Shown here piece after piece: positions 45,415-57,462 of a stretch of 64,000 bases of DNA; position 1 is the first letter of the stretch; the number at the start of each line of letters is the position of its first letter. The notes under the pieces are model-generated. The model was not told where the DNA came from and made no database searches. It saw only the letters and a list, made by a program, of their open reading frames with translations. The position numbers were made by a program, and so were the translations under genes. Source of the stretch: Spinacia oleracea (Eukaryota; Streptophyta; Magnoliopsida; Caryophyllales; Amaranthaceae); contig NC_079490.1 of NCBI RefSeq assembly GCF_020520425.1, positions 4,712,001 to 4,776,000 on the forward strand, written 5' to 3'.

Positions 45415-46228
45415 CCCCGATATACGATAAAATTTAGCAAAATGATAAAGGTCGCAACATGCGACCTTTAAGACATGTCGCAAAGGTAAGGTGGCACGCT
45501 TATGTGTCGTATTTTTAAATTGGAAATTAGATATTTAATTTATATAAAATATTTTACATGTTATGAAAAAGGTATAAAATTTTTAATATCCTAATTTACT
45601 AATTATGTAGTTTTTTTTATTTATACTTAGAAAATTAAAATAAAAATACATTAACACAAAAAAAAAAACTTACGAAATCAAAACCAAAGAAGAAAAAGAA
45701 CGTTTCTTTGTTCTTTTTAGTTTACAGCCCACGAAAAAACATATTAACCTAATATATTTTTTTAGGGAAAAATTTTAACAAAAAAAAAAACCTAACTAAG
45801 CTAACACAACGTCAGTTTCAAAGAAAATAAATCTAAAAACAAACCTAATACTAATATTAGAAAATATATTATAAATTAAGGAAATTTTATTTACATAAAA
45901 AATATTATTAGATTATAATTTTTTTTATTATTAATTATATAAAAATATATTATTAGATAACAATCTTTGTTTTATTTTGCAATTTACAATATAAAAGGAA
46001 ATACATATTTACTATAAAGATTGGTTTCCTTGTTTTTTATCAATTACCTTATTTACATATTTTCATAGTAAAAATATAACATTGATAGTAAAAGTAGGTG
46101 GATGAGTCATTGTCTACATGGCACCCATGTGGTACCATTTAGAGTGCGACACGTAGAATTGTGACAAATTTTAATTGTCGCAAGTTACGACCTTTATCAT
46201 CGTCCTAAAATTTATTATATATCGGGTG
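45415..46228. mobile_element. terminal-inverted-repeat element without coding region
   Basis: The left end 'accccgatatacgataaa ... gataaaggtcgcaac' is matched, inverted, by 'gttacgacctttatcatc ... atatatcgggt' at the right. The inside is AT-rich with no ORF. TIRs are about 50 bp and imperfect; the family is not determined. Confidence 0.6.
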
Positions 46229-46794
46229 CAAGCAACAACTTTTGCTGGTCATTTGACTAGGGTAAAAACAAGTTCCACAAATTTATGTTTTAATATCCCT
46301 CTTGTAAAGCAGACAAATTAAATTAAAAAGAATGTCATTATGTTCTGTCAATTGGGATGCTCTTCAATTCTTCATTAATGTAGCCATAATGAACATGAAA
46401 ATTACCTGATGAAGTCAAAATTGCTCAGTTTTATTTATTTTAGTTTGACCATTCAGTTATATATTTATATATGTGCCTTAATTGGCTGACCTACATAACA
46501 GTTCTCCCTCAATTAATTAATTCTATATATTATCACTCTCAACTTAACCAACTTTTCTTATGTCCCTTTGAACTTTCCATCCAATAAAACTAGCATTTGG
46601 TGCATGTGATAATTTATGGGTAGTTTGTTTTGACTTATTTTGATTTATTTCAACAAAAATGAGATAAATAGTTCATATAAGTTTTTTTTAGATAATTATA
46701 TTCACAAATAAATTTTTTTCAGCAAAAACAAGTTTAGATAAATTCAGTTAAGTACAGATTAGTTCAAATAAGTTAATTTTAGTCAAGTTCAATA
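46229..46794. other. intergenic stretch with 'aagttcagataagttca' repeats
   Basis: From about 46615 it resembles the sequence at 52060-52230 ('aataagttcagataagttc'), a dispersed AT-rich element. No gene seen. Confidence 0.4.
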
Positions 46795-47079
46795 CTCCCT
46801 CCGTCCTAGATTAGTTGTTACACTTACCTTTGCACAAGGTTTTAGGTGATAAGTGGTTGTTTGGTTATCAATTGTTATTTTATTGAAAAAGTAAATGTGA
46901 TAGGAGTTAGTGGGTATTTTTTTTAATTGAATGAGAGATGATGTGTGGACAAAAAAAGTTTTAGTGGAAAGAGAGAGACAATATAATAATTGCGGGGCCA
47001 TTCCTAATTTAGAAGTGTAACAACTAATCTGAAATGGACGAAAAAAGAAAGTGTAACAACTAATCTGGGACGGAGGGAG
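46795..47079. mobile_element. Stowaway MITE
   Basis: CTCCCTCCGTCCTAGATTAG ... CTAATCTGGGACGGAGGGAG ends with TA flanks (46793-46794, 47080-47081). An internal copy of the terminal 'gtgtaacaactaatctg' is present just inside the right end. Confidence 0.85.
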
Positions 47080-47081
47080 TA

Positions 47082-48042
47082 CAACCAAATAAAGCCTTAG
47101 TCTAAACAAAAACATCTTACAATGGGTCCATATCAGTTCTGAATAGCATTTATAGTACGAGTAATTCATGAATAAACCAAAAGAAGAGACTATTTTCACA
47201 AGACGAGTGAAAGTTAGAGATTTTCCGTATCCATGAATCACATTTCGCAAGCAATTTGGATTTTTGTTAAATAAAAAATCCAAAGGAGGAAATGAATCCA
47301 ATTCGATGTTTAATCCAAATCTTATAGTTTAATTAAAGTAGTAAAGTCAAGAGTCATATCAAGAGTCAAGTCTTGTCATATTTATGTTGAATTGGTTTAT
47401 GGATGTGGCTTATGCACGTGAAATTATTTAATTACTTCGGAGTGAAGCATGATTAGTTTCTAGGCTTTGATTTAGCTTGTAAATACTAAGCTCTGCCGTT
47501 TACGTGCGCTCATACGTTTTTTATCATGCCATATTCCATAATAACCTTACGATGATCCCTTATTGCAACATGACAAGTGTTGCGAGTAACATAAATCGTG
47601 CATCGCTGGGTTTTCTTTTCTCCTTGTGTCCAAATGAACTAAGTGACGTACAACATGACAAGTGTTGCGAGTATCGGGAACGGGAAAGGAGGGAGTACAA
47701 AGTACAAAGTATTTCCTCTAGGAAAAAGGTCATGTATATAAAAGAGATTTCCATGATAGAATCATATCATGTATAGTTGTACATGCTTTACAAATACAAG
47801 CCAAGTATGGCACCCATTGCTCAAACCCAGCTATGCTTACAAATAATACTCTAAAGCATCATCAACGTATCTTTTCTGTACATAAATGTTCTTCCTCGAC
47901 TCGAACCACATATTTTGCGGAAAATGAATTTTCTATGAAATGCTATGTGTGTATAAACAACTAATACAAGTTATATCCTGATCAATCTGTGTGTTTTTAT
48001 AAATGACTTTAATTTCTGTCTGTAATCTGTAATCTGTACCTG
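47082..48042. other. 3' flank of the DUF707 gene and intergenic DNA
   Basis: The gene's 3' UTR should lie at roughly 47780-48042 on the minus strand. The rest has no supported feature; the phrase 'acatgacaagtgttgcgagta' is repeated near 47570 and 47653. Confidence 0.4.
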
Positions 48043-51000
48043 CTACCGCAAAAGTGGCTTCAATGGTTGTGGATAAGGATTCGTCCAGCATTCATCGGTC
48101 AAGACAGCTTTATCCCATCGTCTTCTGAAGACCTTGTATTCGTTAAAAGACTGTCTTCTCACCTGAAAAGTATGGAAGAGTTCTGAGTTCAGTAAATAAG
48201 CTGATGAAAACTAAAGCATTTCTGCATTTTGGTTGAGGATCTAAGACTCTACTTCGACTTTTGGTGTGTGAAAACAACCAAACACATTGTGTTTTTTGTG
48301 TTGTTGTAACTTTGTGAATGGTTGTGTTACTCGAACTCTTTGTTTCGATGTGTTACAGTCATTCAGATGTTCAGACAACCAGGAAAAAAAAAACCATTAT
48401 GCTTATGGCGCTGTTTGGCAATTAGAGGATAGGTGGTTTGGCTAGTTGTTTGTGTTAGCTGGTTAGACTAGTTGGTTGAATTAGTTGTTTGTGTAAAGTG
48501 TTTGGTAAATTAGTTATTTGTTGTTCAATGTGTAAATTGACAATCAATGACATAGACAAAAAGTGAGTAGGTTGGTAAATGTTGTAATTTTAGACAATAT
48601 TAAGACAAAATTGCCTTTTTACACTCATTTCATCAAACCTCTAATGCAAAAAGCTCCTATATTGAACTTTTTCATCCTAAAAGTCTCTTCCAAACCTCTC
48701 CTAAACAAACCCATTAGCTTTTTGAAATGGTCAAACTTCTAATTCACCTCAAAAAACTCTTCTTTCTCCAAACCTTTCCTAACCAAACACTCTCATTAAC
48801 TTTTTGAAATAGTCAAACGTCTAACCCACCTCAAAAAACTATTTTTCTCCAAACCTCTCATTAACCAAACACCCCCTATCTCTTCGGAATATGTACTAGT
48901 AGTACATACAGAGTAGTACTCTAGTCTCTCAAATGCTTAGAAAAATTCCAGCTTTACGAGGCATGTGCATGTTACCGTGCTGAACGGCTATAGTGCTACA
49001 TTTCAGCAAAAGATTCATATGAACTGCGTAAATTGATATGAAGATAGAAAATGATCAGGAAGACTTACTTCAACACGCTTGTCAAGAACGTGAAGTCGAG
49101 GCTGCAAAAGGAAAACGGAAAACTAGTTAGATACATTAAGAGAAAACTTCAGTTCCCTACAAGATAAAAAAAAAAACTAGTTTCGCAGCTCCACATAGTT
49201 TGATCTGAACCTTTTTCCCTAGCGGCTCGCCTAGTGTAGGCAGGCCATAGTGTATCACATACTCGGCATCCACAACCCCAATCTTTTTGGTGCGATCACC
49301 CTGTGAATAACAAACGGAAAAAACTTATAATTAAAACGAGGAAAGTGCAGAAAACAAAATGGGACAAAAAAATGATCACAAGAAAACTTGCCTGTGCACA
49401 ATATCCCAGCTGCATGTCCAAACCCCAGGCATGGATCAAGTCATTCTGCAAAACACCGTTGAATAAGAACGCGAATAATGCTTAAACATTATACTCTGTA
49501 CTGCCCGTTAAACGTATTAAATTGAATATCTGAAGCCTCGGTACGAGACAGTAGGCAAGTTAGTTCATTAATGAATTAATTAATAATTATACTCCCTCTG
49601 CCAAGAATTAATAATCACATATACTCCGAAAAACGGTGTTATGTTTTCTTATATAGCAATGGTTTATAATTAGATTACTCCCTCCGTTTCTGAATAGTTG
49701 CAACAGTTTGACTTTTGCACTATTCATACATTAACTTTGACCACATTTTCTTACTAATATATAAAAATCAAACATTATTTTGTAATATGTTGTTAGATTA
49801 ATCTTAATGTGTTTTCAAATATCATTTTTTTATATAGTTTTGACTAATATATAATTGCATATATTTACAGTCAAATCAGTGCATTGACAAGTGTATCGGT
49901 CAAACTGATGAAAAGTATTCTGAAACGAAGGGAGTATCTAGTATGCCACTACATAAACTTTTGATGGGGAGAGGACACAATTGAAATGATACAACTTTTA
50001 TGAAGTTAACAAATTTTGTGATAGGATTTCAAAGCAAAGCTACAACAAGGCCAATAATATAGTACACCATATCATTTTATCATGAATTCTACAGACTTTA
50101 GGAAAGACATACCTGAATCATGTACCATACACAACGCCATGCTGGCCGAGAGAACACCGGAGCCATGACTTCTATCCACCTGCAACACATCAAAAGACTC
50201 TTATCTTTAAAAAAAACAGGCTCTTTGCCTCCCTGATTATATTTAAAAGTTCAAAGAGTGCCGATATATTTATCCTAGATGGCTATTTTCCTATGTTACC
50301 TGGACTCGGATACCCTTATCGGACACGAGTACATGCCAAGTGCCCAACACGTTATTTTGGTCCAAAAATTGAGTGTTATAGTGTCTATACCCATGTCCGA
50401 GTGTCTAGGATTCGACACGGGTATTTGAGTTAAAATGAAGAGTCCAGGTAACATAGCTAATTTCTCTTATCCTTCAAAGCTAGAGAAATAATTACCCGGT
50501 ACAAGGAGGACCAGTACTGTCTTCATCACACTCATCATGCTTATATGTTCTCCTAAAAACCATATAAGAATTTCTAGTTAGCTTAAAACAAAAAAAAACA
50601 TAAGAAAAAAAGAACCTATATGACATTTAAGGTTACAGCTCAGAGATAATTAAGCAGAATGTAGAATTGATGCATAAAAATGTAGGAAATATATCTAATT
50701 AATTGTCCAGGCAGAAATAAAAGAATACGCTGTGAAATGCCAAAGTGACAGAATGATAACCTGTGAACTTTTCCTCTCCTTCCCCGGGATGTGATCTGGT
50801 GATGCACCTCTGATCTGTTTCCGTCAAGTGCTGGCTGGGAGATTTCAAGACCCTCCTCCTTAACAATAGACACGTATCTACGGAAATGATATAACAACAA
50901 CCCGAAAAAGGATTAAATGGTGTAAATTGATTCAATATAACAACTTAAGAAATGCACAGACTAGAAAAAATTTGCATGGAAAAGTTAGCATTGTAAAATT

Positions 51001-54000
51001 TTGAATCGTTTCATCAAATTCATATGTAAATTATGTGCCTTGAAGAACAAAACTAGATGCATGCTCTTAAACCTAAAATGCACATCAAGCATATGTTTCT
51101 ATGACAGACCACAAGATGATCATAACACTGTTATCATGCTTGTCAAATTAGGAACTTATGTCTTACCCAACTCATTCGAAACACAATGATTGTCAGTTAA
51201 GTAGTAGGCAGTTCCTTTAATCACCACGCGGGAGTTATAAAAGAAAATTTTCGACATTTTTTATAATATAACTTTGGCTCATGGTCTAAGAAACAAACAT
51301 AATAACAGGAAATATATTTCACTCAATAACAAATTCATAATAATCGAGACTGTAAACCATCTGTTTTTTGCTTGTGAGTTTTCTACTAAACTCTGGGATT
51401 CTCTTCTGAGTTGGCTTGGCTGGCATAGGAAAGCTGAAGACTGGACTACTGAATTGAGGTTGATTAATAGTTTAAAGTCCAACAGAGAAAAGTTTCAGAT
51501 TTATAGAATGGTGAATTGGTGATGACTGTCGCTGTGTGTTGCATTTGGAAAGAAAGAAATTGCAGGAAATTTCAGAAGAAGAAGCAAGACTTCAGAGATG
51601 TTGTGAAGCAGATTCAGTTGATTGTGTATGCTAGATGGTTTCATATTCAGAAGCTTAGCAAGCTTATATCTAGCTGATTTAGGTTGCTATTTTCTAGCTG
51701 TTTTTGTGTTTTTGTGTTTGCCTTGTCTGCAGACTTAGCTTGCTTCATGATGTTTGTACTTTAACGATTTGGTTAATAAAATCTTACTTATTTACCCAAA
51801 AAAAAAAATCATAATAATCAGATGAATGGGATTTCTGCGTAAAATATTGGTAAACGCTGCAGATGTGCAGGGCGATACACACCTTAAAGGATCAAAGTAG
51901 TCAACTCCGAGATCTTCATCCCAGAGAAAAACATATTCATAGGCAGCAACTACATCTGGGTGCATGAACCGCTTTGCAAACCACCTATATCATCATAATA
52001 GACCTGAGCCAAGTCAGAACATAAAAAAAACAATCTGATATCAAATACACGGTTCTGTTCACCTTATTTCAGGAAAAATAAGTTCAGATAAGTTCATAAG
52101 TTCAAAAAAATAAGGGTTACCAAAGTACAATTTATTACTAAAATTATTTTTGATAAGTTCTAATAAGTTTAGATAATATAAGTTCAGAAAACATAAGTGA
52201 AAATCAGGTGAATAGAACACATCTAAAGGATAAATATCAGATTGAAACAAGCAAAGGTTGATAAGACAAGGGTGATACCACTTAGTTTGATTGATTGCAG
52301 ATACGTGTATGACCCTGTCATTCCACCTAAACTCCTTCCATTGATCAATATTACCGTCGTAATGGAAGAGCATAACTGAAAAGCCCCTGAACAGAAACTG
52401 CAACACCACAGAAAAACAATCTGTATGTAATGTAGCACCCGTCAATAGCAGTAAACCAGCAAAAAACTATTGCAGATGATAATTACCTTTCTAACCATTG
52501 CATTCACAAGTTCCTTTTGCTTTATTCCAACAGCAACTGCCAGCAAATTCCGTGATGAGTTACTTTTCTGTTCAAGAAAACTTACAATTTGATCAAATAT
52601 TCCACGAAAAATGTCAGATCATATTTAAGTATTTAACACTCTCCATGATCAAAAACATAAAAAATTATCAGCTAAATGGGTAAATCTCTAATAGCTAACT
52701 GTTTGCTAACAGTTGCCTAAATGACACTTAAACCCTTGTTCTCACTTGCTGTAAAAAATTTTGAAGAAATTGATAAAATATTTCACGAAAAAAGTGAGAT
52801 CACATTTAACACTCTCCATGATCAGAAACATAAAACATCAGCTAAATCTCTAATAGCTAATTGTTTGCTAACAGTTGCCTAAATGACACTTAAATCCTTG
52901 TTCTTAGTTTCTTACTCACTGAAAAAAAATTGGAGAACGTAATTTACCTCCGGAAGGCCCCAAAGTGGTCGCATTTCCAAGTTAGAATTCTTTGCCACAA
53001 TTCCTTGAGGCAACGACTCAGTTCCACGAGGTTTGCACTGATTCTAAAACACGGGAAAAAGATAACATAAGATGAAAAGGCACCAAATTTAATTATTATC
53101 TGTATAGGAAGGAAAACAGACCTCACATTTACTGCCCAACAATAGGTCCATGCTTCCAGCTAACCCCATTTTCGGAGTATCCTGCACAGGAAGATCAACA
53201 AGGTTATTTTCGTGTAGCTACACATTGTTGGTCGTAAAGTCAAAAGACAGAAGAAAGTTCTGCATAGAAATTCAACAAACAAGATTTGGTGAAGAAACAG
53301 AATATACCTGTCTGTAAACTGGTAAAATAAAAACACTTCCTATCACGTAAATTAGGATAGCTGCGGAAGCTGCTTGAAAAACACTGCAAATGCATGATCT
53401 TCGGGTTTTTGAATCAGAAAATACTGCAATCTGGGATAGAACATATCATAGTATCATTAGTTTGATGGAGTCATACTAATATACTTATCCCAAGATACTT
53501 CAGCTCCGTTTGGCTTGGTGTAAAACGTTTTCAGCGAAAAATGATTTTCCAAGGAAAAACACAATTCCAAACTAGTTTTCCTTTGTTTGGTTCCTTACAA
53601 GAAAATTAATAGAAAAAAAGGAAAATGGGAGAAGATGAGAGAAGATTAATGGGAAGGAGGGGGGAAAAGTGGTTTCCCCTCCTCTCAAATTGGAAAAGGT
53701 TTTTCCATCTTTGTGGGAGTTGTGGAAAATTGTTTTCCATCCCTTGTAAAACCAAACAACGTAGACAACATAATAAAAAGGAAAATCGTTTTCCATGAAA
53801 ACATTTTACACCAAACCAAACGGAGCCTCTGTATCTGATTTGGATTAAAACAACCAAGTCATACTAATATACTTCTCCTAAGATATCATCAATACGACAG
53901 AAAAATCATCTCCTAAGACATAATGCCTATGTGCAAATTATTAGATGCACTAATCATATCTACACAAGCATAAGTAACATACTAATCACAGCTCATTGAT

Positions 54001-54603
54001 AAACACGAGCAATCAAGGTTCTTTTTAAACTTGCAGAAAATTCAGCTGAACATCACAAAAACTGATAAACCTATCTAATACTCAATAAACTTCCATCATC
54101 AATCGTAAACTCGAAGCAATAACAATGATTTTCTATCTAGTTTATCATTTAGCCTCATGAACAAAACCAGTTCTTGCAGCAGCATAAGCTGATAAACCCA
54201 TCCAATACTCAATAAACTTCCTTCAGCAATCGAAAACTCGAAGCAGGAATTCATTGAAACAGAATTCTGCAGCTTAAATTACCAAAAAAGAAACTTTTTG
54301 CAGACAATTAACAATTAACATAGTAACAGACAATAATTTCATGAATCAAGATATACATTTTTATTAAACAATTGAATAATTAACAACAACGTATTTCCAT
54401 TTTCAATATTATAAAACAAAACACCTGAAATAAACATAATCATTCAATTAAAAAGCAACAATAATAAAAAATAAAAAAACATGGTAAACACACAATTAAA
54501 ATATCATTCTTAAAACATATGAAAATGAGAAAATTTGAATTTTTAATCAATGAATAATAAAATAGAAGAAATGTAGAAAAGTACTCACGTTCTTGGCAGC
54601 CAT
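48043..54603 (-). CDS. DUF707 family protein (annotated elsewhere as lysine-ketoglutarate reductase trans-splicing-related 1)
   Basis: Fourteen minus-strand exons, phase-consistent throughout: 54589-54603, 53308-53430, 53122-53181, 52948-53037, 52487-52567, 52279-52397, 51883-51984, 50761-50877, 50496-50552, 50113-50179, 49392-49445, 49211-49300, 49069-49101, 48043-48162. The product is about 375 aa. A short N-terminus is followed by one membrane segment at about 24-44 (AASAAILIYVIGSVFILPVY), so a type II Golgi or secretory-pathway membrane protein is likely (inference). DUF707 hallmarks: NLLAVAVGIKQKELVN, VIHVSAINQTKWWFAKRF, YEYVFLWDEDLGVD (about 179-191), SIVKEEGLEISQPALD, SEVHHQIT, RPAWRCVWYMIQNDLIHAWGLD and VVDAEYVIHYGLPTLG. 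The molecular function is not established; the trans-splicing name is historical. The intron after exon 11 starts GC (cacag|gcaagt). Exons 1 and 13 are only 15 and 33 nt. A 5' UTR intron may end near 54712. The gene looks intact. Confidence 0.93.
48417..48876. mobile_element. TIR element in last intron of the DUF707 gene
   Basis: Ends ggcgctgtttggcaattagagg and (inverted) agggggtgtttggttaatgagagg, with TAT on both sides (48414-48416, 48877-48879). The 3-bp duplication suggests Harbinger-like; the TTTGG ends also occur in hAT elements. Confidence 0.55.
49678..49934. mobile_element. Stowaway MITE in a DUF707 intron
   Basis: CTCCCTCCGTTTCTGAATAG ... CTGAAACGAAGGGAG ends, TA flanks (49676-49677, 49935-49936). 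A shorter broken relative ('actccctctgccaagaatt') precedes it near 49590. Confidence 0.8.
50291..50456. mobile_element. foldback MITE in a DUF707 intron
   Basis: The ends 'ctatgttacctggactc' and 'gagtccaggtaacatag' are perfect inverted repeats. The inside has further paired 'cggacac' and 'gtgtccgag' segments. No coding. Confidence 0.75.
51346..51808 (+). mobile_element. 5'-truncated L1-type LINE in intron 7 of the DUF707 gene
   Basis: The plus-strand frame reads ETVNHLFFACEFSTKLWDSL and then FQIYRMVNW, the zinc-binding (zf-RVT) domain at the C-terminus of plant LINE reverse transcriptases. After one frame change it continues CCIWKERNCRKFQ to a stop and an A-tail. The element is bounded by the duplication tcataataatc (51335-51345 and 51809-51819). 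It is antisense to the host gene. Confidence 0.88.
53502..53828. mobile_element. inverted-repeat MITE in first intron of the DUF707 gene
   Basis: The ends 'gctccgtttggcttggtgtaaaa' and 'ttttacaccaaaccaaacggagc' are inverted copies. The interior carries 'ggaaaat(c/g)gttttcc' repeats and folds on itself. hAT-like ends; the target duplication is not clear. Confidence 0.7.
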
Positions 54604-55206
54604 GTTTGTTTGTTTTGACGAATTTTAAACTGCCAACATTATTTGTGGAACACAAATACAGAATCTTCAATTTCTCTCTCCTCTCTTCCAATATGAAAAA
54701 ATGACCCTGAAAATTAAACATCATTTTGTTACAGAATTATCCAAATATAATCAAATTAATGTAAGAAAAATACCACCTTTTGAAAAATTGAAGAAAAAAC
54801 ACATAAAGATTAAAACTTTTTGCCAACCTGATCATAAAATGAAAAGGGGAAATGAAAATTGGAGAGGGTTTCGGGTACAGTTCTGGAAATTTTGACGAAA
54901 AAAAGATGTTCAAAATGTTTGATGCATCAAAAGATATTGGAGAGAAAGACAAAGAAGAGGGACAAATGGGAAGCGAAGAGCAAGGGGCACACGATCTTGC
55001 ATTAATCGCCAAAAATAGTATGTTAATCAAACTAAATTAAAGACAAAGATTGAGTTATTTTTGTTATTTGTTAAACGTAAAAGAGAGTGTTGTCGAATTT
55101 AAGTGGACATTATTTCGGGAATTTGTTTTAAAACTTATATAAAGAGAAAATAATGTTTCATTTCCTCAAAAAAAAGTCGATCTTTCTAATTTAGTACTTC
55201 ATATAT
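54604..55206 (-). promoter_or_regulatory. 5' UTR and promoter region of the DUF707 gene
   Basis: Just upstream of the ATG is a pyrimidine/purine-rich leader (ctctctcctctcttcc in the plus view at about 54670). A plausible 5' UTR intron runs from about 54831 (donor atcag|gttggc, minus) to about 54712 (acceptor ttttcag). No clear TATA box. Confidence 0.4.
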
Positions 55207-55592
55207 AGGGCGTGTTCGGCGGTAGCGTTTGAGGTAGCGGGTAGCGTTTTGACCTAGTTAACTTAAGACGTTACTTGTAAAATTTGTAAGTGTTTGGTAA
55301 AGTAGCGATTTAGGTAGCGGTTAGCGGTTGGGTAGCTTTTGTCAAACGTTAAAATTAGTAGCGTTTAAGGTAGCGGGTAGCGTTTGACAAATTTATAATA
55401 AAGTTTTAAATAATATTCTTGCTTTTATTTTTATTTTTATAATATCCACCGCTACTTTTACCGAACACTCATATTAGTTACCGCTACTTTGACAGCTAAC
55501 CGCTACCCGCTACTATTCACCGCTCCTCGCTACTTTAACCGCTACCCGCTACTCAACCGCTAACCGCTACCCGCTAATATTGCCGAACAGGG
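55207..55592. mobile_element. foldback element built of GTAGCG repeats
   Basis: Ends 'gggcgtgttcggcggtag' and (inverted) 'ggccctgttcggcaatatt'. The left half repeats 'ggtagcg(g/t)tt' and the right half the complement 'aaccgctaccc', giving a long imperfect hairpin. Confidence 0.7.
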
Positions 55593-55617
55593 CCATAGTA
55601 CATGTAGAACTGATCAA

Positions 55618-55900
55618 AAGTCGGGTCGGGTTCGGGTCGGGCCGGGAGAATAAAAAACTGTCCATTGTGTCGGGCCGGGTCAAGGTTCGGGCCAATTTTG
55701 TGTGCCCAAAATCCGCTATTTCGGGCCAAAATTAGCGGGCTTTTCGGGCCGGGCCAAATTTATAACTAAAAATGTTGTTTTGCGTTGCCCAAAGGCCGCA
55801 ATTTTTTAAAAAAGTTCGGGTCGGGCCGGGCCCAAAAACCGGGCCGGAATGGGCTGCCCAAAACCCGATAATTTTTGGGCCGGGCCCATGATGATCATCT
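55618..55900. repeat. GGGTCGGG/CGGGCCGGG low-complexity tract
   Basis: Irregular repeats of gggtcggg, cgggccggg and ttcgggcc on an AT-rich background, ending 'gggcccatgatgatcatctc'. A dispersed GC-rich simple repeat, not a gene. Similar but shorter phrases are at 60690-60870. Confidence 0.6.
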
Positions 55901-56849
55901 CTAAGTACATGTATGGAGTATGATGGACACGAGAAGTCGAGAATGGGTTAAGGAATTCATACCAGCAAATCGTTTTTTCTTTAGCTGAAAATCAATTTAA
56001 GTCTTAGAAAAGATGCACGTAGAGAATTAATATTGATTCTAACAAATACTACTCTGCAAAAGAAAATCGTTCTAATTTGAAGTGATGCGCATACTTCTAA
56101 ATACGAGAATTAATTAATTAAAGGATTATACCTGAAATTGTACCGTTCTTTTCTTGTTAGACAAATCGAGGTGTCTTACTCTTGTCTCTTTATTTGTTTG
56201 AAAGGTTGGTTGTTGATTTTGGTATAGAATTGTAGATCACGTAATAAGATAACTAGAAAAGTTGTTACAATAATAAGTTGTTAAGTTGTTACTACTTTTC
56301 TAAGATAAAGTTTTCCAATTTTCTACTAAAAACATGGTTTAGATTAGTCTTTTTTTTTGTTTAGATTAATCAACGAAAGTGTTGGATCTTTCTATGAATA
56401 GAAAGTAACCCCACCACACTTCATAAATGACTTATTAAAAAAAGATGGAACGGGCTATTCTGTCTGATCGGTCAATACTTTTTTAGATTCATTGTAAAAG
56501 TTCCCACAAATCACGAACTTCTAATTTTTGTCCACCACCGTGGGGTTAAGGGAGCTTGTGACTAAATGTCGCAAGAAAAGTACTCTAAATGAATTATTGG
56601 AAAATGAGAGGTTTTGGTATGTATGGAAAACTCTAATATGACATGACAACATGATATGAAAAGAACAAAAAAAAAGGTTGAAGCTAAAGGGTTTACAACC
56701 CATTTAATCACTTGGTCAACATGAGACATTCAAGACTGACCCACTTATTAAATAGGTCCGCTATTATTTCACAATACTAAACTGATATGACTCAACTCGC
56801 TTAATAAAAAAAATAACTAATGATTTAACGTACGAGTATTTGATGTCTA
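55901..56849. other. AT-rich intergenic stretch
   Basis: No gene or clear repeat seen on either strand. Confidence 0.35.
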
Positions 56850-56960
56850 CTAGTTTAATTGGTAATGTCTTGGGAGGTTGGTACCCAAGACCGAATCTCA
56901 TCTATATCAATGAGAATTTTGTGGCCCTCTCTGTCCCAAAAGAAATTAACATACGAGTTG
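56850..56960 (+). mobile_element. SINE-like sequence
   Basis: TAGTTTAATTGGTAATGTC (A-box-like) and AGACCGAATCTC (B-box-like) at tRNA spacing, followed by 'caatgagaattttgtggccc'. No A-tail is clear, so the call is tentative. Confidence 0.4.
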
Positions 56961-57453
56961 TTTTGCTAATAAACTTTACAACATAACAACACGAACCAAA
57001 TACTATAAATCGGGTTGGTGTCAGGGCAAGCATTAAAGCTCCCATAGCAAACTCAAAGCAAAAGACTTATAATTTTAACCACTACGCTAAGTCCTTACAT
57101 GTACTCATTCGCAATTTGAGTTGGTCTATTATAAATTTCTCTTTGCGTGTACTTTCTTTAATGATATAACCGATAACACTAACCCTTTCTTTGTGTGCGA
57201 GTGGGCCACAAGGGCAGATAAATTATAAATGACAATTATAAGACCAAGATATTATCGATAATAACACTACCTTTTTAATGATCAAGTTTTTTCTTTGAGC
57301 TTACTCCTTCGAATTATAAAAACTGTAGCACATTTTGTACGCAAAAAATTATTGTTTGGTAACTTGTCAAAGTCAAGTAATGATCAAAATTTTAAAAATA
57401 AAATATAATAGAATTATTTTAGATAAAAACCTAGCAACATAATATTTATATAA
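56961..57453. other. intergenic stretch
   Basis: No gene seen. It ends at the target duplication of the Pack-MULE. Confidence 0.35.
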
Positions 57454-57462
57454 TTTTATCAA

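Noticed and set aside
51001..51189. 62-codon plus-strand frame in an intron of the DUF707 gene
   Set aside because: No domain, AT-rich composition, antisense in an intron.
55618..55900. Possible telomere-like or rDNA-derived GC tract
   Set aside because: Units are irregular GGGTCGGG/GGGCC, not TTTAGGG, and there is no rRNA similarity I can see.
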